Shown here piece by piece: positions 35,350 through 47,899 of a stretch of 64,000 nucleotides of DNA. The stretch's first letter is position 1. Each line of letters begins with the position of its first letter. Source of the DNA: Gnetum montanum (Eukaryota > Streptophyta > Gnetopsida > Gnetales > Gnetaceae); the NCBI GenBank assembly GCA_015680685.1, contig MNCI01029529.1:51495-115494 (forward strand). Reading direction: 5' to 3'. The translations under genes were made by a program, and so were the position numbers. The notes beneath the pieces are model-generated. The model ran no database searches. It had not been told where the DNA came from and saw nothing but the letters and a program-made list of their open reading frames with translations.

Positions 35350-37172
35350 ATGCCTTTAAAGAAGAAGATAGTTAAATATTTGTCAAGAGACATGGATGAC
35401 ATGAAAAATGCTTTCAAGCTCATTATTGAGAAACTTGAAAACCTTGAAGAAAACAAAGGACATGTTTCCTCACTAAAAGAATCTAAGCAAGGGTTTAGTT
35501 AATGTGATTCTTTACCAAGTCCTTATTTAAGAAATTTCTCAATGCCATTCTTTATAGATGATCTTCCTTTCGAAAATGAAGACTTTGGAGAAGAAGAAGA
35601 TTAGATGATACCTTTCTCCATGTTCCTAGTATTGAGAATAAGTCTCAAGGTTTTATCTTTCCAAAGAAAAAGAGGGAAAAACTCTCTTCTAAACCTCACA
35701 AGAAGAAAGGTGAAGGAATTGAGGTTGCACTTACTAAAGCTTTTGGACATGCTTCAAGAATACCTTGCATTAAAGTCAAATCCTTTAATGAAATTGAAGG
35801 TACAAAATCTTTTCTCTCTTAGGTAAAAATGATTAATAAATACTTTGAACTTGAAGATGTGGAAAATCATCAAAAGGTATCATATGATAAAACTAAATTG
35901 GAAGATGACACTGATGTGGTGGGAGAAGGAAAGTCATTCTTACAAGGTGAACACTGGCACTTCTATTAAATAATACAATTCATGCTTAAGCAAAAAAGTG
36001 AGAAGATTTAGTATAGATAAGAGGCCATACAAAAATTGAAATAGCTAAGGCAAGGTGATCAAAGTATGAAAGACTTCTGCATGGATTTTTGAAAGGCTTT
36101 AGAGTAAGCAAAAGTTCATTAGAATGAACATTTTTAAGTATCCAAAATTCAAGGACTCAATAGCAAGTATCAATAAGATCTAAAATTCTATGAGTTCCAA
36201 AAATTGGTTGAGGTATTTGAATTGGGTCTTAAGACTAAGAAGAAACTTTAAGGATGTAATAGAGGTTCCAAATATTTGGAGGGCAAAGATTCCAAAGCTT
36301 TTAAGAGTGAGAAAGAAGCCAAGGTATATGGAAATTCCAAAGAAGATAAAAATGAGAAGTAAGAGAAGTTTAAGAAGGACCAAGATTCTAAGAAAGACTA
36401 CTCCAAGAAGGGGAATGGTCAAGAGAATGGCTATGCATCCAAACCTCAATGATTAAATTGTGTTGAAGTAAAGATCAATGAAAAAAGAAGTTTTCAAGTA
36501 TCTCTTATTGAGTAAAGGAGTGTTTAATACTCAAATGTTTCAAGGAAGAGAATCAAAAGCTTTATAAAAGGGACCAAGAGATCATCATAGTTCAAGATGG
36601 TGTATGTTATTAATTAAGGAAAGTTCCTACCTCCTAAGTCATGGGAGGTGAAAAATCAAAGCCAAATGAGTGACAAACATCAAGGAATTTACTCAAGGAA
36701 GATCAAAGATAGCACTAGAAGGTATGATACACATTATTTTTGCAATTTTTCTATACCTTGTGGCAGGGGAAAGGAGATTCTAAGGAAAATTAAGGCTCTC
36801 TCATGGGAGATAGATGAGTCTTCTACCCAACATATGTGAAAGAATGATTGCTTTGATGATGTTTTTAATTAGTCTAATGTTAAGGCCATGGAGGAGAATT
36901 TATCTTTTGAGTTGGTACCTCCAAAATGGAATGAAGAGCTTTATGTTGATTCCTTTAAAAAGGAAAAATCATTTGATTTTGAGACATCTATTTGATTTCT
37001 TAAATATTCAAGCTTTGATGATATTGAACAACCACATGTGAAAAATCATGTTTAACAAAAGATGAATCAGAGAAGTCATGAAGAGGTAACTATATATGAG
37101 CTTTACCTTATTGATGGTAGTAATATCTCTCATGTTAAAGCTAGTGTGATAGATACTAGTTTTTCACTTCAA
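35350..37172 (+). pseudogene. Ty3/gypsy (chromovirus-like) Gag relic, left part
   Basis: ATG at 35350 begins MPLKKKIVKYLSRDMDDMK. Further on, in changing frames, KINKYFELEDVENHQKVSYDKTKLED, quoted here in two parts KINKYFELEDV and NHQKVSYDKTKLE, then LRQGDQSMKDFCMDF and QKLVEVFELGLKTKKKL match the order of chromovirus Gag. A Lys/Asp-rich stretch follows (36250-36440), then ELYLIDGSNISHVKASVID, which may be the protease region. The copia element at 37178 splits it. Many stops. Confidence 0.55.
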
Positions 37173-37177
37173 CTTAA

Positions 37178-38441
37178 TGATGATCGAGAACTTATAAGGG
37201 GGGTTGAATAAGTTCACCAAATTAAAATTACACCATCCACAAAAAACACACCAAATTTTATGTGGTTCCCTAACTTGGGTACACCCACACTTGGAGGCTA
37301 GAATTTGTGCATGCCTCCAAACTTTGTTTCTTCAAAATGTGGTTTAGTGAACATCACAACCTTTACAAGATTTGAGCTTTGCTATGGAGAGTTTTGTCAA
37401 TGTGAAATCTCTCAACCTTACAAGGTCCCAACAAGCTCAAAATGTGGTTTGAAGGACACCACACCCTATACAAGCTCTAAGCTCTACTCTAGAGTGTTTC
37501 ATTGCTATGAAACCACTCAATCCCATAAGGTCCCAACAAGTTTATAATGTGATTTCAAGGATCCCATAACCTTTACAAAATTGAGGTCCACTCTGGAGTG
37601 TTTTGATGTTGCAAAATTACTCAATCTCGTAGGATCCTAACAAACTCAATGAGGATGCCTTCTTACAAGAAGCACATCAACACCACAGGGCTACAAGAAA
37701 AAGAAAAAGATACAAGTAAAGAATGTAACTAAATTTACAAGTCCTTGTAGTTTTAACCCAATACAACATAAAACCAAGCAAATGATATAACAATCAAGAA
37801 CAAGAATACAATAGCATAGATAAGATAATGATTGATCTGATGTGAATAGTGCTTATAAAAATTCCCAAGAATTTGACATCTTTTTATAACTTTGCATTTT
37901 CTAAAAACTCTTTGAAATTCATGTAGTGGCTACCCAACAGCTAGTATAAATGTCTTCTTCATGGTAGAGACATCCACTTGAGATTAGCCTTAATTATAGA
38001 GAGATGTATCCTTTGAAAATGGAACATCTTTAAGGACACATCTACTTTGTGATAGAGATGTCTCCTAAAAATAGTAAACATCTCCTCAACTTTTGTTCCC
38101 TATCTTCAAAGGCTTTCTCTTGTCAATTTACCTTCTTTCCAATCCTTGAAGCATCTTCATTTGACTCATAGCTTTCATCTTCATCCATGCTCTTATCTTG
38201 TCATCCCAATGTAGTTCTTTTTTTGAAGTCTTAGATCTTCTTGTCATCTTAAAGTAGCTCTCATTCTAACTTAGAATTTGCTCTTTTTCCTAATCTAATG
38301 TCTTGATACATTAAGGCTCTTGATTGTGCTATTGTCTCAATCTCATCATGTTCTTAGTCTACCCTTAGACTTGCAAGCCAATACAAACACATTTTCCACA
38401 ATCTAAATTTTCTAAGTTTTTTACATACCAAAAGATCGACA
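37178..38441 (-). repeat. 3' LTR of the copia element (1264 bp)
   Basis: On the plus strand it begins TGATGATCGAGAACTTATAA and ends AAGATCGACA, followed by the polypurine tract complement ATTTCCCCTTTTTTGG (38442-38457). It aligns end to end with 42434-43711, for example TTGGGTACACCCACACTTGG and TTTCTTCAAAATGTGG. Confidence 0.85.
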
Positions 38442-38830
38442 ATTTCCCCTTTTTTGGTGATGTCCAAAACTTGAGAAAATGGGTGAGCAAAATATCTTAT
38501 AACCAATAAAAGCACAAACATTTGTGTGTGTGTGTGTGTGTGTTATAAAATACAATCTATCTTGTCTTCATTAATGCACATAAACCTATCTCTAAAGATA
38601 TATCATAAAAGAGCAACATCATATAGTATGCATGACCAATATATCATCATGCTTTTAATCTACACTTATACTTGTAAGGCAATACAAACACATTTCCACA
38701 TTCTACATTTTTTAAGTTTTTGACATACCAAAAGATCAAAAATCTCATCCTTTTTGGTGATGTCCAAAGTTTGAGAAAATGGGTTAGCATAATTTATGAT
38801 AACTAATAAAAGCACAAACATTTGTATGCA

Positions 38831-38870
<40 letters not shown>

Positions 38871-38968
38871 GAAAAACACAATATGTCTTGTCTTCATTAA
38901 TGCACATAAACCTATCTCTAAAGATATATCATTAAAGAGCAACATCATATAGTATGCATAACCAATAT
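38343..38968. repeat. Tandem duplication of the LTR end, polypurine tract and 3' UTR
   Basis: 38343-38642 and 38643-38968 repeat the same 300-bp sequence: LTR terminus (CATACCAAAAGATC), polypurine complement, AGCACAAACATTTG, a GT microsatellite (38523-38543 and 38835-38868), and CATTAATGCACATAAACC. The second copy is longer mainly through GT expansion. Confidence 0.9.
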
Positions 38969-41199
38969 CATAAAAACTCTCCTCCTTTTTGAACAACATC
39001 CAAAAGGAGGGGATCATGAAAAGTACCAATTCAAACGTCCACAAAAAATTTCCATAAGATAAATGTTCATAACATCATATGAAAATTCCATAGAGATACA
39101 AACATTTAGCTAAAAAAGAAAGTCAATTAAATAGCACACATCCTTAGCATTGATTTCATAGCTTTGATGATGTCAAATCAATTTCCATTAAGAGCTACCC
39201 CTTATTTGTTCACAAAGCTAAAATTAATGAGGCACAACTAATCCAAACACAACTAAGCCAAGCCATGAGCATTTAAAACCAAAGATCAAAGTCCAACGTT
39301 TGAGCATTGAGATTCATATAACTTGTCTTTTTAACCAATTATCCCATAGTGATAAATAAACCAATACCTCATGATTTTGTATTCACTTAATATTCTACTC
39401 CTTTTGAACTTAATATTCTACTCCTTTTGAAGCTTCAACAACACAATAAGACATAGTAATTCCATGGCAAGAGAGTAAATACATGCTTATCCAACTTTCA
39501 AGAATTAGATCAAATACTCATAAGAAAGGTCAAAGCAACATAACTTATCATGTTAAATATTTCAAAAATAATCAAATAGATTCTTAACAACATGTACATA
39601 AAGAAATTTATATATAGCCATGTCAATTATAAATACTAGCAACAAGAAATACATCATAAGGTAAAATATCCAAAAGATATCTTGATCAAAATTTAACTCA
39701 TACTTTTACCTTGGATACATTACCATACTCTTAAATGAATACTCCTATTCTTGCTCATTTTCAGCTATGCGTGTTGGAGTGTGAAGTTTTGTTGCTTGAG
39801 TGTCTTTTAATAAAAGTCTCAAAATACTAGTGGCCTATAAGATGATAATTGTTGATGATGTATAGGCTTCCCTTGCATATATGCTTGTCTTTCTTCCTAG
39901 TCTCTTTGGTTGTAATGCATCTATTGTAGGAAGACTTGTATTCTTCCTTAAGCCTTTTAGGATCTTCATGCTACATAGAAATTCTAAGATCAAGTCTGGA
40001 GACTAAGGTATCCCACTAGTAAATTCTTTCAACAACAAAGATGCAAATATTTTTAATGTTTATTTCAGAAAATTTCTTCCTAGATAATTAACAAGGAATC
40101 CCTTTTGAAGGGAATGACTATGTGATTAGACATTGAGCATCCAAAAATCACAATAGTAACTATAGTGTGCATCTATTGCTTGAACATACATTCATGGGTT
40201 ACTTTTCCCATCTACTTCCAAACAAGATGTGTGCTATCAAAGAGAGATGTCTTAAATGTAGATGAGACATCTAACTATTAGAGTAGACATCTATCCTACT
40301 AGAGCCGAAAATAAAGATGCTTGTTTCTAGGTCTAAAACTTTTGGATACCTCCCAACAAGCTCCCATAGCCCTTAGAACCTCCTAGAATTATCAAAATAA
40401 GTCTAAAACACCCTCAAACATGGAAAAACACTTTGAAATCATCAGTAAAAAAATCAGCATAAAAACACACACATAAACATCACACATTCATTGAGAATTA
40501 CATAAGGGCTTGGTGATGTCTCCATAAATTTGGAGTGCCATATCATGATTAAGTTTGAAGACTTTTGAAAGAAAGGCCTTCTATTAATAGTACCTTATGA
40601 TAAGGATCACAAATATGCTTAAGGAATTTCTTTTGAAATGTTTTTTTTCATAGAAGATACATGAATTACATTAAAGGTATCTAAATGCTTCAATTACCAT
40701 ACATCAAAAGGCTTTAAAAAAATTGGACTTTATGGTTTTAGAAGGAAGCAACCATGCCATAGCTTAATTAAGAGTTTGGAGCACAAGACATATATGTTTA
40801 AATAGTAATAAATGTTTAACAAAGAACTTTTGATTTATGAATTATAGTTAAGGTCCTTAAACTACTTGAAACCATTATATTCTAGTTAAGAGCATGATTT
40901 ATGAACAAAAACTTTAAAAGTAGCACAAGTAGGATATTATAGCATATTATAGCTTCAACAAATTGCAAGATCAAGTGGGAATTTCTTTGAATTTCCAAAG
41001 ATTTTCAATAGCTTTGATTCAACCATAAAAATAAATTAATCTAGTCTAATCTCATCAAGTCAATGAATAATGATTATACTTATACTTACCATTGCTTATC
41101 TTGCTTGCTAATGGAGATCAAGATGTTTAAGGAGATTGGAATTAAGATTCTTCTTTCGAAGTTCCTCCTTTTTTATACCAATTTCATTTATTTCTAATG
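38969..41199 (-). other. Copia internal region without readable genes
   Basis: Next to the duplication is the DDSLLD/QKGEEF-like 3' segment also seen at 2165 (frame 39044-38784). Beyond that I find no RT, integrase or RNase H motif in either strand; heavy stop load. Confidence 0.4.
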
Positions 41200-42310
41200 T
41201 GTTTCTTCCTTTCAAAAAATTTTTGAGAGTTATTTCACTTCTTTTCGCTTGATTTTCCACACCTTTTCTTTTTCTCTTTACTCTTTTTTACCTACAAGAT
41301 TTCCTTTCTTGGTGCATTTGGGTAAGACCGAGGAGTCTTATGATACAATCAAGTGTTCATGTAATAATATTTTAAATTGTAATTCCATTACTTATGCCCA
41401 AACCTATTATAATAATAACATATAACCTTTCTACTGTGATTAAAGTGATCAAACCTTGGAGTTTCTCTTGGTTGGAATGTAGTAAAGGTTGACACTTCAA
41501 TCTTTGGAGAATCCTTTTGTTGGGATGAAGTTTGTGTAGATGCTTCTTCTTGTGAACAACATCCTAGTCCACTTTTATCATGTGGACTTCTTCCTTGCCT
41601 AACAACTATCTAAATGGATTCTTTTCCTTTGACCAACCTCTGATTTACAAGTTTAGCATTTGCAAGTTTTTCCTTAATTTTCTCATAGGACAAGGTTAGT
41701 TTTTTATTCTCAGCTATTAGGTCTAAGATTTCTTTTTTTGAGATCTAAGACCTTGATATTTAATGAAGAAATATCTTAATCCTTATTTTTTAGTTGTTTA
41801 TTCAACTTTATTCAAAGATTTTGAAAAGATAGAAGTTCCTTACATAAAAGGTCATACCTTTCTTCATCATTCTCAAATTGATCATCATCTAAGAAGTTAG
41901 CATTGTAATCTATGAGAGCCATATAGATGAGATGTGAATCTTTTGTAGTATTATCTACCTCTTCCTCACTTTGTTCTTCATCATCTCAACTCGTGTAGAT
42001 AATTTTTTCTTCTTATCTTCTTGAGTTGTTTCCTTCATCATCCCAACTTGTATAAATGCTACTTCTTCTCCTTCTTTCTTCACTATACTCTTTCTCTTGA
42101 AACCTATAGGCATTGGGGAATTCAAAGACCATATGACCTCTTCCATCACATATTAAGCATTCCATAGAAAAAGTATCAAGATTTGGAAGTTTAGATTGCT
42201 TACCTCTACTCTTATCTTTGCTAACCAAAATGCTGCTGATGAGTTGAATGCATTCATTCAAGATGAATAGAAAAACTATAAACCTCATGTGCTTAACGAA
42301 TTTTTGCATT
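41200..42310 (-). pseudogene. Copia Gag relic
   Basis: The segment at 42309-41955 contains MECLICDGRGHMVFEFP, a zinc knuckle in which the last Cys is Phe, followed by an acidic stretch with TSWDDEG. To the left, Lys/Asn-rich coiled-coil-like frames (LNKQLKNKDQDISSLNIKVLDLKK in pieces) continue. Both are usual in copia Gag. It lies directly inside the primer site and 5' LTR. Many stops. Confidence 0.6.
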
Positions 42311-42419
42311 CAAGTCTTCCAACATGTAAGGTAACCCTATTGAACATTGGTGACTTGATGTATAATCCTCCTTCCGTTATTTACTCTTGAGTTATTATGC
42401 TCAAATTTGGGAGTATCAG

Positions 42420-42431
42420 GCTCTAATACGA
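42420..42431 (-). promoter_or_regulatory. Copia primer binding site (decayed tRNA-iMet type)
   Basis: Plus strand GCTCTAATACGA against GCTCTGATACCA, two differences, two bases from the LTR edge. Confidence 0.7.
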
Positions 42432-42433
42432 CT

Positions 42434-43711
42434 TGATAATAGAGAACTTAGAAGGAGGGTTAAAAAAGTTCACCAAATTAAAATTGCACTAGCCATTCGA
42501 ACATACCAAATTTTACCTAATTCCCCAACTTGGGTACATCCACACTTGGAGGGTAGAATCCGTGCACATCTTCAGGCATTGTTTCTTCAAAATGTGGTTT
42601 AGAGGACACCACAACCCTTACAAGATTTGAGCTTCACTATAGAGAGTTTCATCACTACTAAATCTCTCAACCTCACAAGGTTCCAACAAGCTTAAAATAT
42701 GGTTTGAAGGGCACCACACCATGTAAAAGCTCTAAGCTTTCCTCTAGAGTGTTTTATCATTGCGAAACCACTCAATCATACAAGGTTTCAACAAGCTCAG
42801 AATGTGATTTCAAGGATCCCACAACCTTTACAAAATTGAGCTCCACTATGGAGTGTTTTGATGTAGCAAAACTAATCAATCCTACAAGATCCTGACAAGC
42901 TCAATGAGGTTGCCCTCTTGAAAGAAGCACATCAACCTCAAAAGGATACAAGAAAAAGAAAAAGATACAAGTAAAGAATGTAACTAAATTTACAAGTCCT
43001 TGTAGCTAAATCTCAATACAAAATACAACCAAACAAATGATATAACAATCAAAAATAACAATACAATGGAATGGATAAGACAATAATTGATCTGATGTGA
43101 AAGGTACTTGAAAAAATTTCCAAGAATTTGGTATATTCTTATAGGCTTGGAGTTTTTGAAAACTACCTAGAATTCATGCAACAATTATGCAATGACTAGT
43201 GTAGAAGTCTTCTTCGTGGTAGAGATATCTACTTGAGATTGGCCCCAATTTTGGAGTGATGTTTTCTTTGAAAATGGAACATCTCCTATGAGACATCTTT
43301 AGGGAGACATCTACTTTGTGATGGAGAAGTCTCCTAAAAGCAGTAGAAGTATCCTCAACTTTTATTCCTTATTTTTAAAGGCATTCTCCCACCAATTAAC
43401 CTTCTTACCAATTCTTAAAGCATTTTCATTTGACTTGTAGCCTTTGTTTTTATCCATGCTCTTATCTTGTCACTCCAACATAGTTCTTGTTTTGAATTCT
43501 TTGGTCTTCTTGTCATCTCAACATAGCTCTTGTTCTGAATTAGAATTTGCTCTATGTTTTGATCTAATATATTGATACATTAAGGATCTTGTTTATGCTA
43601 TTGCTCCAATCTCATCATGCTTTTAGTCTACCTTTATATCTATAAGGCAATACAAACACATTTTCCACATTCTACAATTTTCTAAATTTTTGATATACTA
43701 AAAGGTCAACG
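42434..43711 (-). repeat. 5' LTR of the copia element (1278 bp)
   Basis: Plus strand begins TGATAATAGAGAACTTAGAA and ends AAGGTCAACG, so the outer dinucleotide is CG where CA is expected. It matches 37178-38441 along its whole length with many point differences, so the insertion is not recent. Confidence 0.85.
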
Positions 43712-43716
43712 CTTAA

Positions 43717-44260
43717 TAGTGGCTTGTTCAATGGTAATGAGGAGTAACATTATCATTATGGTGATTGGGATGAGATTGAGAGTGTTGTGACTTTTGATGT
43801 CATTGTTAGTGAGATGATGACTAATAATAATAGTAATTTGTTTGATGATGATGGCTATTAGGATACTCATTGTAAGAAGATTATTATTCATTTTGTCAAA
43901 TACATTGATAAGGATATGATTTTTAATAATTTAAAAAATTTTACTATGGATTATGACATTGATGAATTTGTTAAATGTAATGAAGAACTTAATTATATTG
44001 GCTATAAAATGGATGAGCAGCATGAAGGTAATTGAAGTTGCTATGATGTTGATGATGAAAGGAAGCTAAGTGGTAGTATTCCAAACACCAAGAAGAGGAA
44101 GGTAAAGAAGAGGAAAAATAATGAAAGAAGGAAATCTAATTTAAGAACACTTAACCCTTGTGAATTTTCATACTCTTTTTCTATCATAGGTCATGGAAGA
44201 AATACATGGGATCTAATGCTCTTAAGATGAAAGCATGGTAGAGTCTTTGATAAAACTGTT
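43717..44260 (+). pseudogene. Ty3/gypsy relic, right part of the interrupted element
   Basis: Continuation after the copia insertion. A frame with few stops reads ESVVTFDVIVSEMM, YDIDEFVKCNEELNYIGYKMDEQ and a basic stretch TKKRKVKKRKNN, NPCEFSYSFSIIGHGRNTWDL. Low-complexity Asp/Asn runs come from GAT/AAT repeats. The domain is not recognised; joined to 37172 by the target duplication. Confidence 0.4.
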
Positions 44261-44311
44261 GTAATATATATGTGTGTATTTATGTGTGTCATGCATATAT
44301 TATGTTGTATG

Positions 44312-45731
44312 TGTAGCACCTAGAAAATTCAGTCACTGGAAGAACTAAGAATCCTAGGTGGCAACAGCCAAACCTTGGATCCTAAGGGCTTATGAGAAAT
44401 AGGATTCAAGGTGCCTTGGACAGTCTAGTTAATCACCAAGGAAATTAAGAAATGTAAACAGAGAAAATAAAATTGTAGATTCAATAGAAAATAAACACAA
44501 AATTAAGCTTGCAATAAAATATGCACTACAAATGAGTTGGAGAACTTTATTAAAATGGAAAAAATGCTCAAAGTTTAGACTTCAAAAAGTAAAAATTATG
44601 TGCTTAAATACATAAGTAGCTTGTTTGGACAAAGCTTAAAGCTTGTTGGAGCCAACAAGTTGTGTTTTGCAATTGAACTTCACAGTCTAGGTACTTTCCA
44701 ACTCCAATTTCTTATAACTCCTTGCTAGTTCAATCTCTCATAACTCCTTCTTGGTTTTCATTCAAATCTACAACTTTGCCTATAGGTGATGTTTCACTCT
44801 TGATGCAATCATTGTACGTTGGTAGTCTCTAGTGCCTATCGTAGATGCAAACTTGCTCTTAAAAGTTATCAAGGTTGCAAAACAAGGCTATGGATTGTAC
44901 AAATGCTAGTTTTTGAGATTTCTCAAAAATTATCAAATTGTGAAACCTCAATAAGGTGTTGAAGTTTGGCTTTTATAGGTTTTAGGTTGATGATTTTGGG
45001 TTGCAAATTTTTTCCTTGATTACTAACATATTGGTGTTGATTGTAGGCATACTGGCTATGATTCTAGCTTATTTGACTATTTATGGCAAGTTTTGATACA
45101 CTAACGCCATCAAAACCCATCTAAATACTATAAATAGTAAATGGACTTTTGTGACTATGCTAACCTTCACCTCAACTATGCTGGCGTTGGAGGACTATGC
45201 TAATATTTGTTGGAATCTATTAGAAATTTGGTGACTACATTGGCCATACTATAGTTGTTGGACATCCATGGCCATGCTACCACCATTGGAAAACTATCAT
45301 GACGATGTTTGTCATTCTTGGGAAAATGAAAAATAAAAAAACTGCAACGTCAAATGTGTGTAGCTACACTGGGTTTGGTGGTGACTATGTTGGTTTTGCT
45401 AGAAAATTGAAAACCAAACATCATCTACACTAGGGGTAGGTAGTCCTAGTGTAGTTTAGGCTATACCCCCACAAAACCCATGAAAATGCCAAATTTGGTA
45501 GTCCTTAAGGCATTCTAAGCCTTTCCAAGCCCAAATATAGACATGAAATTACTTTTTCCACTTGCAAAGTAAGGAAGTAGCAACTTATGAGACATTTCTT
45601 AGGTACAAAAATTTAAAGAATGCAAGATTATAACTCATGGACTACCAACTTTGCATTTATAATAAGATCTTACCTCAAGTTGGTTGGTGAAGGTTACAAG
45701 TTACAACATGTATTTTCTAGGTGGTGTTTCA
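44312..45731 (-). repeat. LTR of a Tat-like Ty3/gypsy element
   Basis: On the minus strand it runs from TGAAACACCACCTAG, directly after AACAAAGAGGGGCCAA (polypurine tract, 45732-45747), to CTAGGTGCTACA. A TATA-like CCTATAAAAGCC lies near 44970. Its reverse complement matches 46.3-47.6 kb. Between the two LTRs (45732-46315) is about 580 bases of unrecognised internal sequence. Confidence 0.6.
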
Positions 45732-46315
45732 TTGGCCCCTCTTTGTTGATGTTTGGAGGATTAACTTGAGAGACATTGATAAAGAATAAAAATCACCATT
45801 GCAAGCCCATCACCAACATTTGCTTTCCACATTTGATCATGTAGTGTTGAACCATGTCAAAGAGTGCTTTGTAATAATGGAATAAGATTATGATGAGGTG
45901 GTAAAAGTTAGAGGTTATGTTTGGTCACTAGGAAATGGTCATGGGGGTTAATAATGAGTTTCATAGGTTGACATCATTGCTATAATATGGTACTGACATG
46001 TTGATTAATCAATTAAGGCTTCACACTTCATTCTTTGAATTATTGATTACTTGATAATTTTTTTGAAGAACCAACATCTTACTCCAAGGTATCTTTGGCT
46101 ATTAGGCTCCTTCCTTTGCATGTTCAGAGCCATTGATTTCTCTTTTAGTGTTCATTGGCTATTTGACTTCTTGGAAATTTTCTCCCTCTTTTTTTTCTTG
46201 GGATGAAACCTTCATCTAGTTTCATTGCCAAGGCCTAGTTTGATTTTGTTTTCCCATGAACACCACAAAAAGTTGCATGTTATGGTTAATTTTCATCATG
46301 TAGCTTTCACCCCAT

Positions 46316-47640
46316 GAAAACCAAGGCAAAACTTCATTGTAAATGTGAAGATTATAATCCATAAGGGACAATCTCACATATTCTATACTTTTCGGGTTGA
46401 AAAACTATCTCACAAATGGTTAATGCCTCATTTCCCAAGTGAAAAAATTTATCTAGTATCTATATTTGGACTTGGGGATGTTAAAATTACCTATTGAAAT
46501 GCTAAAAATGGCAATTTGATGGGTTTTATGAAGAGTATACACTTTTCTACGCTGGAAACCTCTACAGGGGGTAAATCTCACCTACCCTTAGCATGGAGGA
46601 GTGGCGGTTTTCCCTTGGCATGGAAAATTTCCCCCCAAGCATGGAAACTACATGACCCTAGCATGGAAGCCACAAAAGCTAGATTTCAACCCTCCATGCA
46701 TTCCAACGTTGACTAGCCACATTAGTAAGGATGGTAGAAGACTCAACATGGAAGACCTATCTCTAACATAGAAGGTATGCCCTTGTTACTATTTATAGTA
46801 AAAAAATGGCCATAGATGGAAGGTGCTTACTGTATATGATAACTCCCCAAACTTGGGCATCCATCTTATTGGTACAAGGCAGAAATTTGTAGCAAAATTA
46901 TAGCCAATTTGCAACTATTATGTAGCCAAATTACAACCAAATTATAGCCATTTTGCAGCACCATCCATGGCCTAAAACCTATAAAACCAACCCCAAGCAC
47001 CATTTATAGGTTCAAAAATTTTTCATGGTAGCACAATTTTCACGATTACAAAGTCTTTGGAAATTTGAGACTTTTGGCATTTTTCACACACTCAAGAGCT
47101 CTTACAATTTTCCATACTTGCATTCTCTTAAACCCTAGCATGGAAGCATTGTAGCATTTGCAATCCCCCTAAGGCTTGTGGATTTTTTATGTCAACATTG
47201 CATTTTTGGGACTCCCAACCCCCACCATGGAGTAATTTGATAGCCAAAATTTTTTACTTTTCTCATCCCCCAGTAGTAACCCAAGTTGTAGATATGAGGT
47301 TGCAACATAGGAGGTTCCAAAGCATCAGAAGTGGCTGAGCATCTAGATCGTGAAGTAGATCACATAAGCTTCAATGGGCTCTAAATTCCTACCCTAGTGA
47401 ACCCCCTTCTACCCTTTCAAGAGTAAAACTTGTACACATTCCTGAACTATTCTTTATTTTTTCAAATAAAGTTTTAGAATTTTAGCTTGTGTGTAAAATA
47501 TTTTGCTTTTAATTTTCAGATTTAGATTTTTCATTATTTGCATCATTCATTTTGCATTCTGTAAGCCCCTAGGTGATTTGCTAGACCGTCCAAGGTACCT
47601 GGAATCCCATAATTTTCTAGTAATTTTCTAGATCTGCTAG
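46316..47640 (+). repeat. LTR of a second Tat-like element, opposite orientation
   Basis: Shares with the reverse complement of 44312-45731 the order CTATATTTGG.CTTGG, GATGGGTTTTATG, CCTAAAACCTATAAAA (TATA box, about 46974), the TTTGAGACTTTTGG type stretch and AGACCGTCCAAGGTACCTGG near the end. Start and end are approximate. A Tat Gag relic follows. Confidence 0.5.
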
Positions 47641-47899
47641 ATTTGGTTGAGTTTGTTATACTAGATCTATAATTTTCTAGCAATTAACTTTTCTAGTTGC
47701 AATAGCTTTTTGGTGTTAGAAGGATCACCTTTGCCTAATTTTTGTGACTTGATTTGTCTCTCCCATTACCAATGTTGCCATTTGCAAATTTTTCTTTGAT
47801 CATTTTTAAATTTCACTTATTTTGATTTACTTTTGTTTTTTCCTTTTATGGTTTGTTTCAAGCCATTTTTAATGAAATAGCTATGTCTCTCATAATCAA

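Larger units (their letters stand above)
37178..43711 (-). mobile_element. Ty1/copia element with both LTRs, internal genes decayed (6.5 kb)
   Basis: Both LTRs (3' at 37178-38441, 5' at 42434-43711) and a 5-bp target duplication, CTTAA at 37173-37177 and 43712-43716, are present. The primer site is at 42420-42431. A Gag relic lies at 41200-42310. Between 38970 and 41200 I see no pol domain, so pol is deleted or unreadable; the internal region is only 4 kb. It sits inside the chromovirus-like relic. Confidence 0.85.

Noticed and set aside
38835-38868. GT run as a telomere-like or Z-DNA regulatory element
   Set aside because: Plain microsatellite within a tandem duplication.
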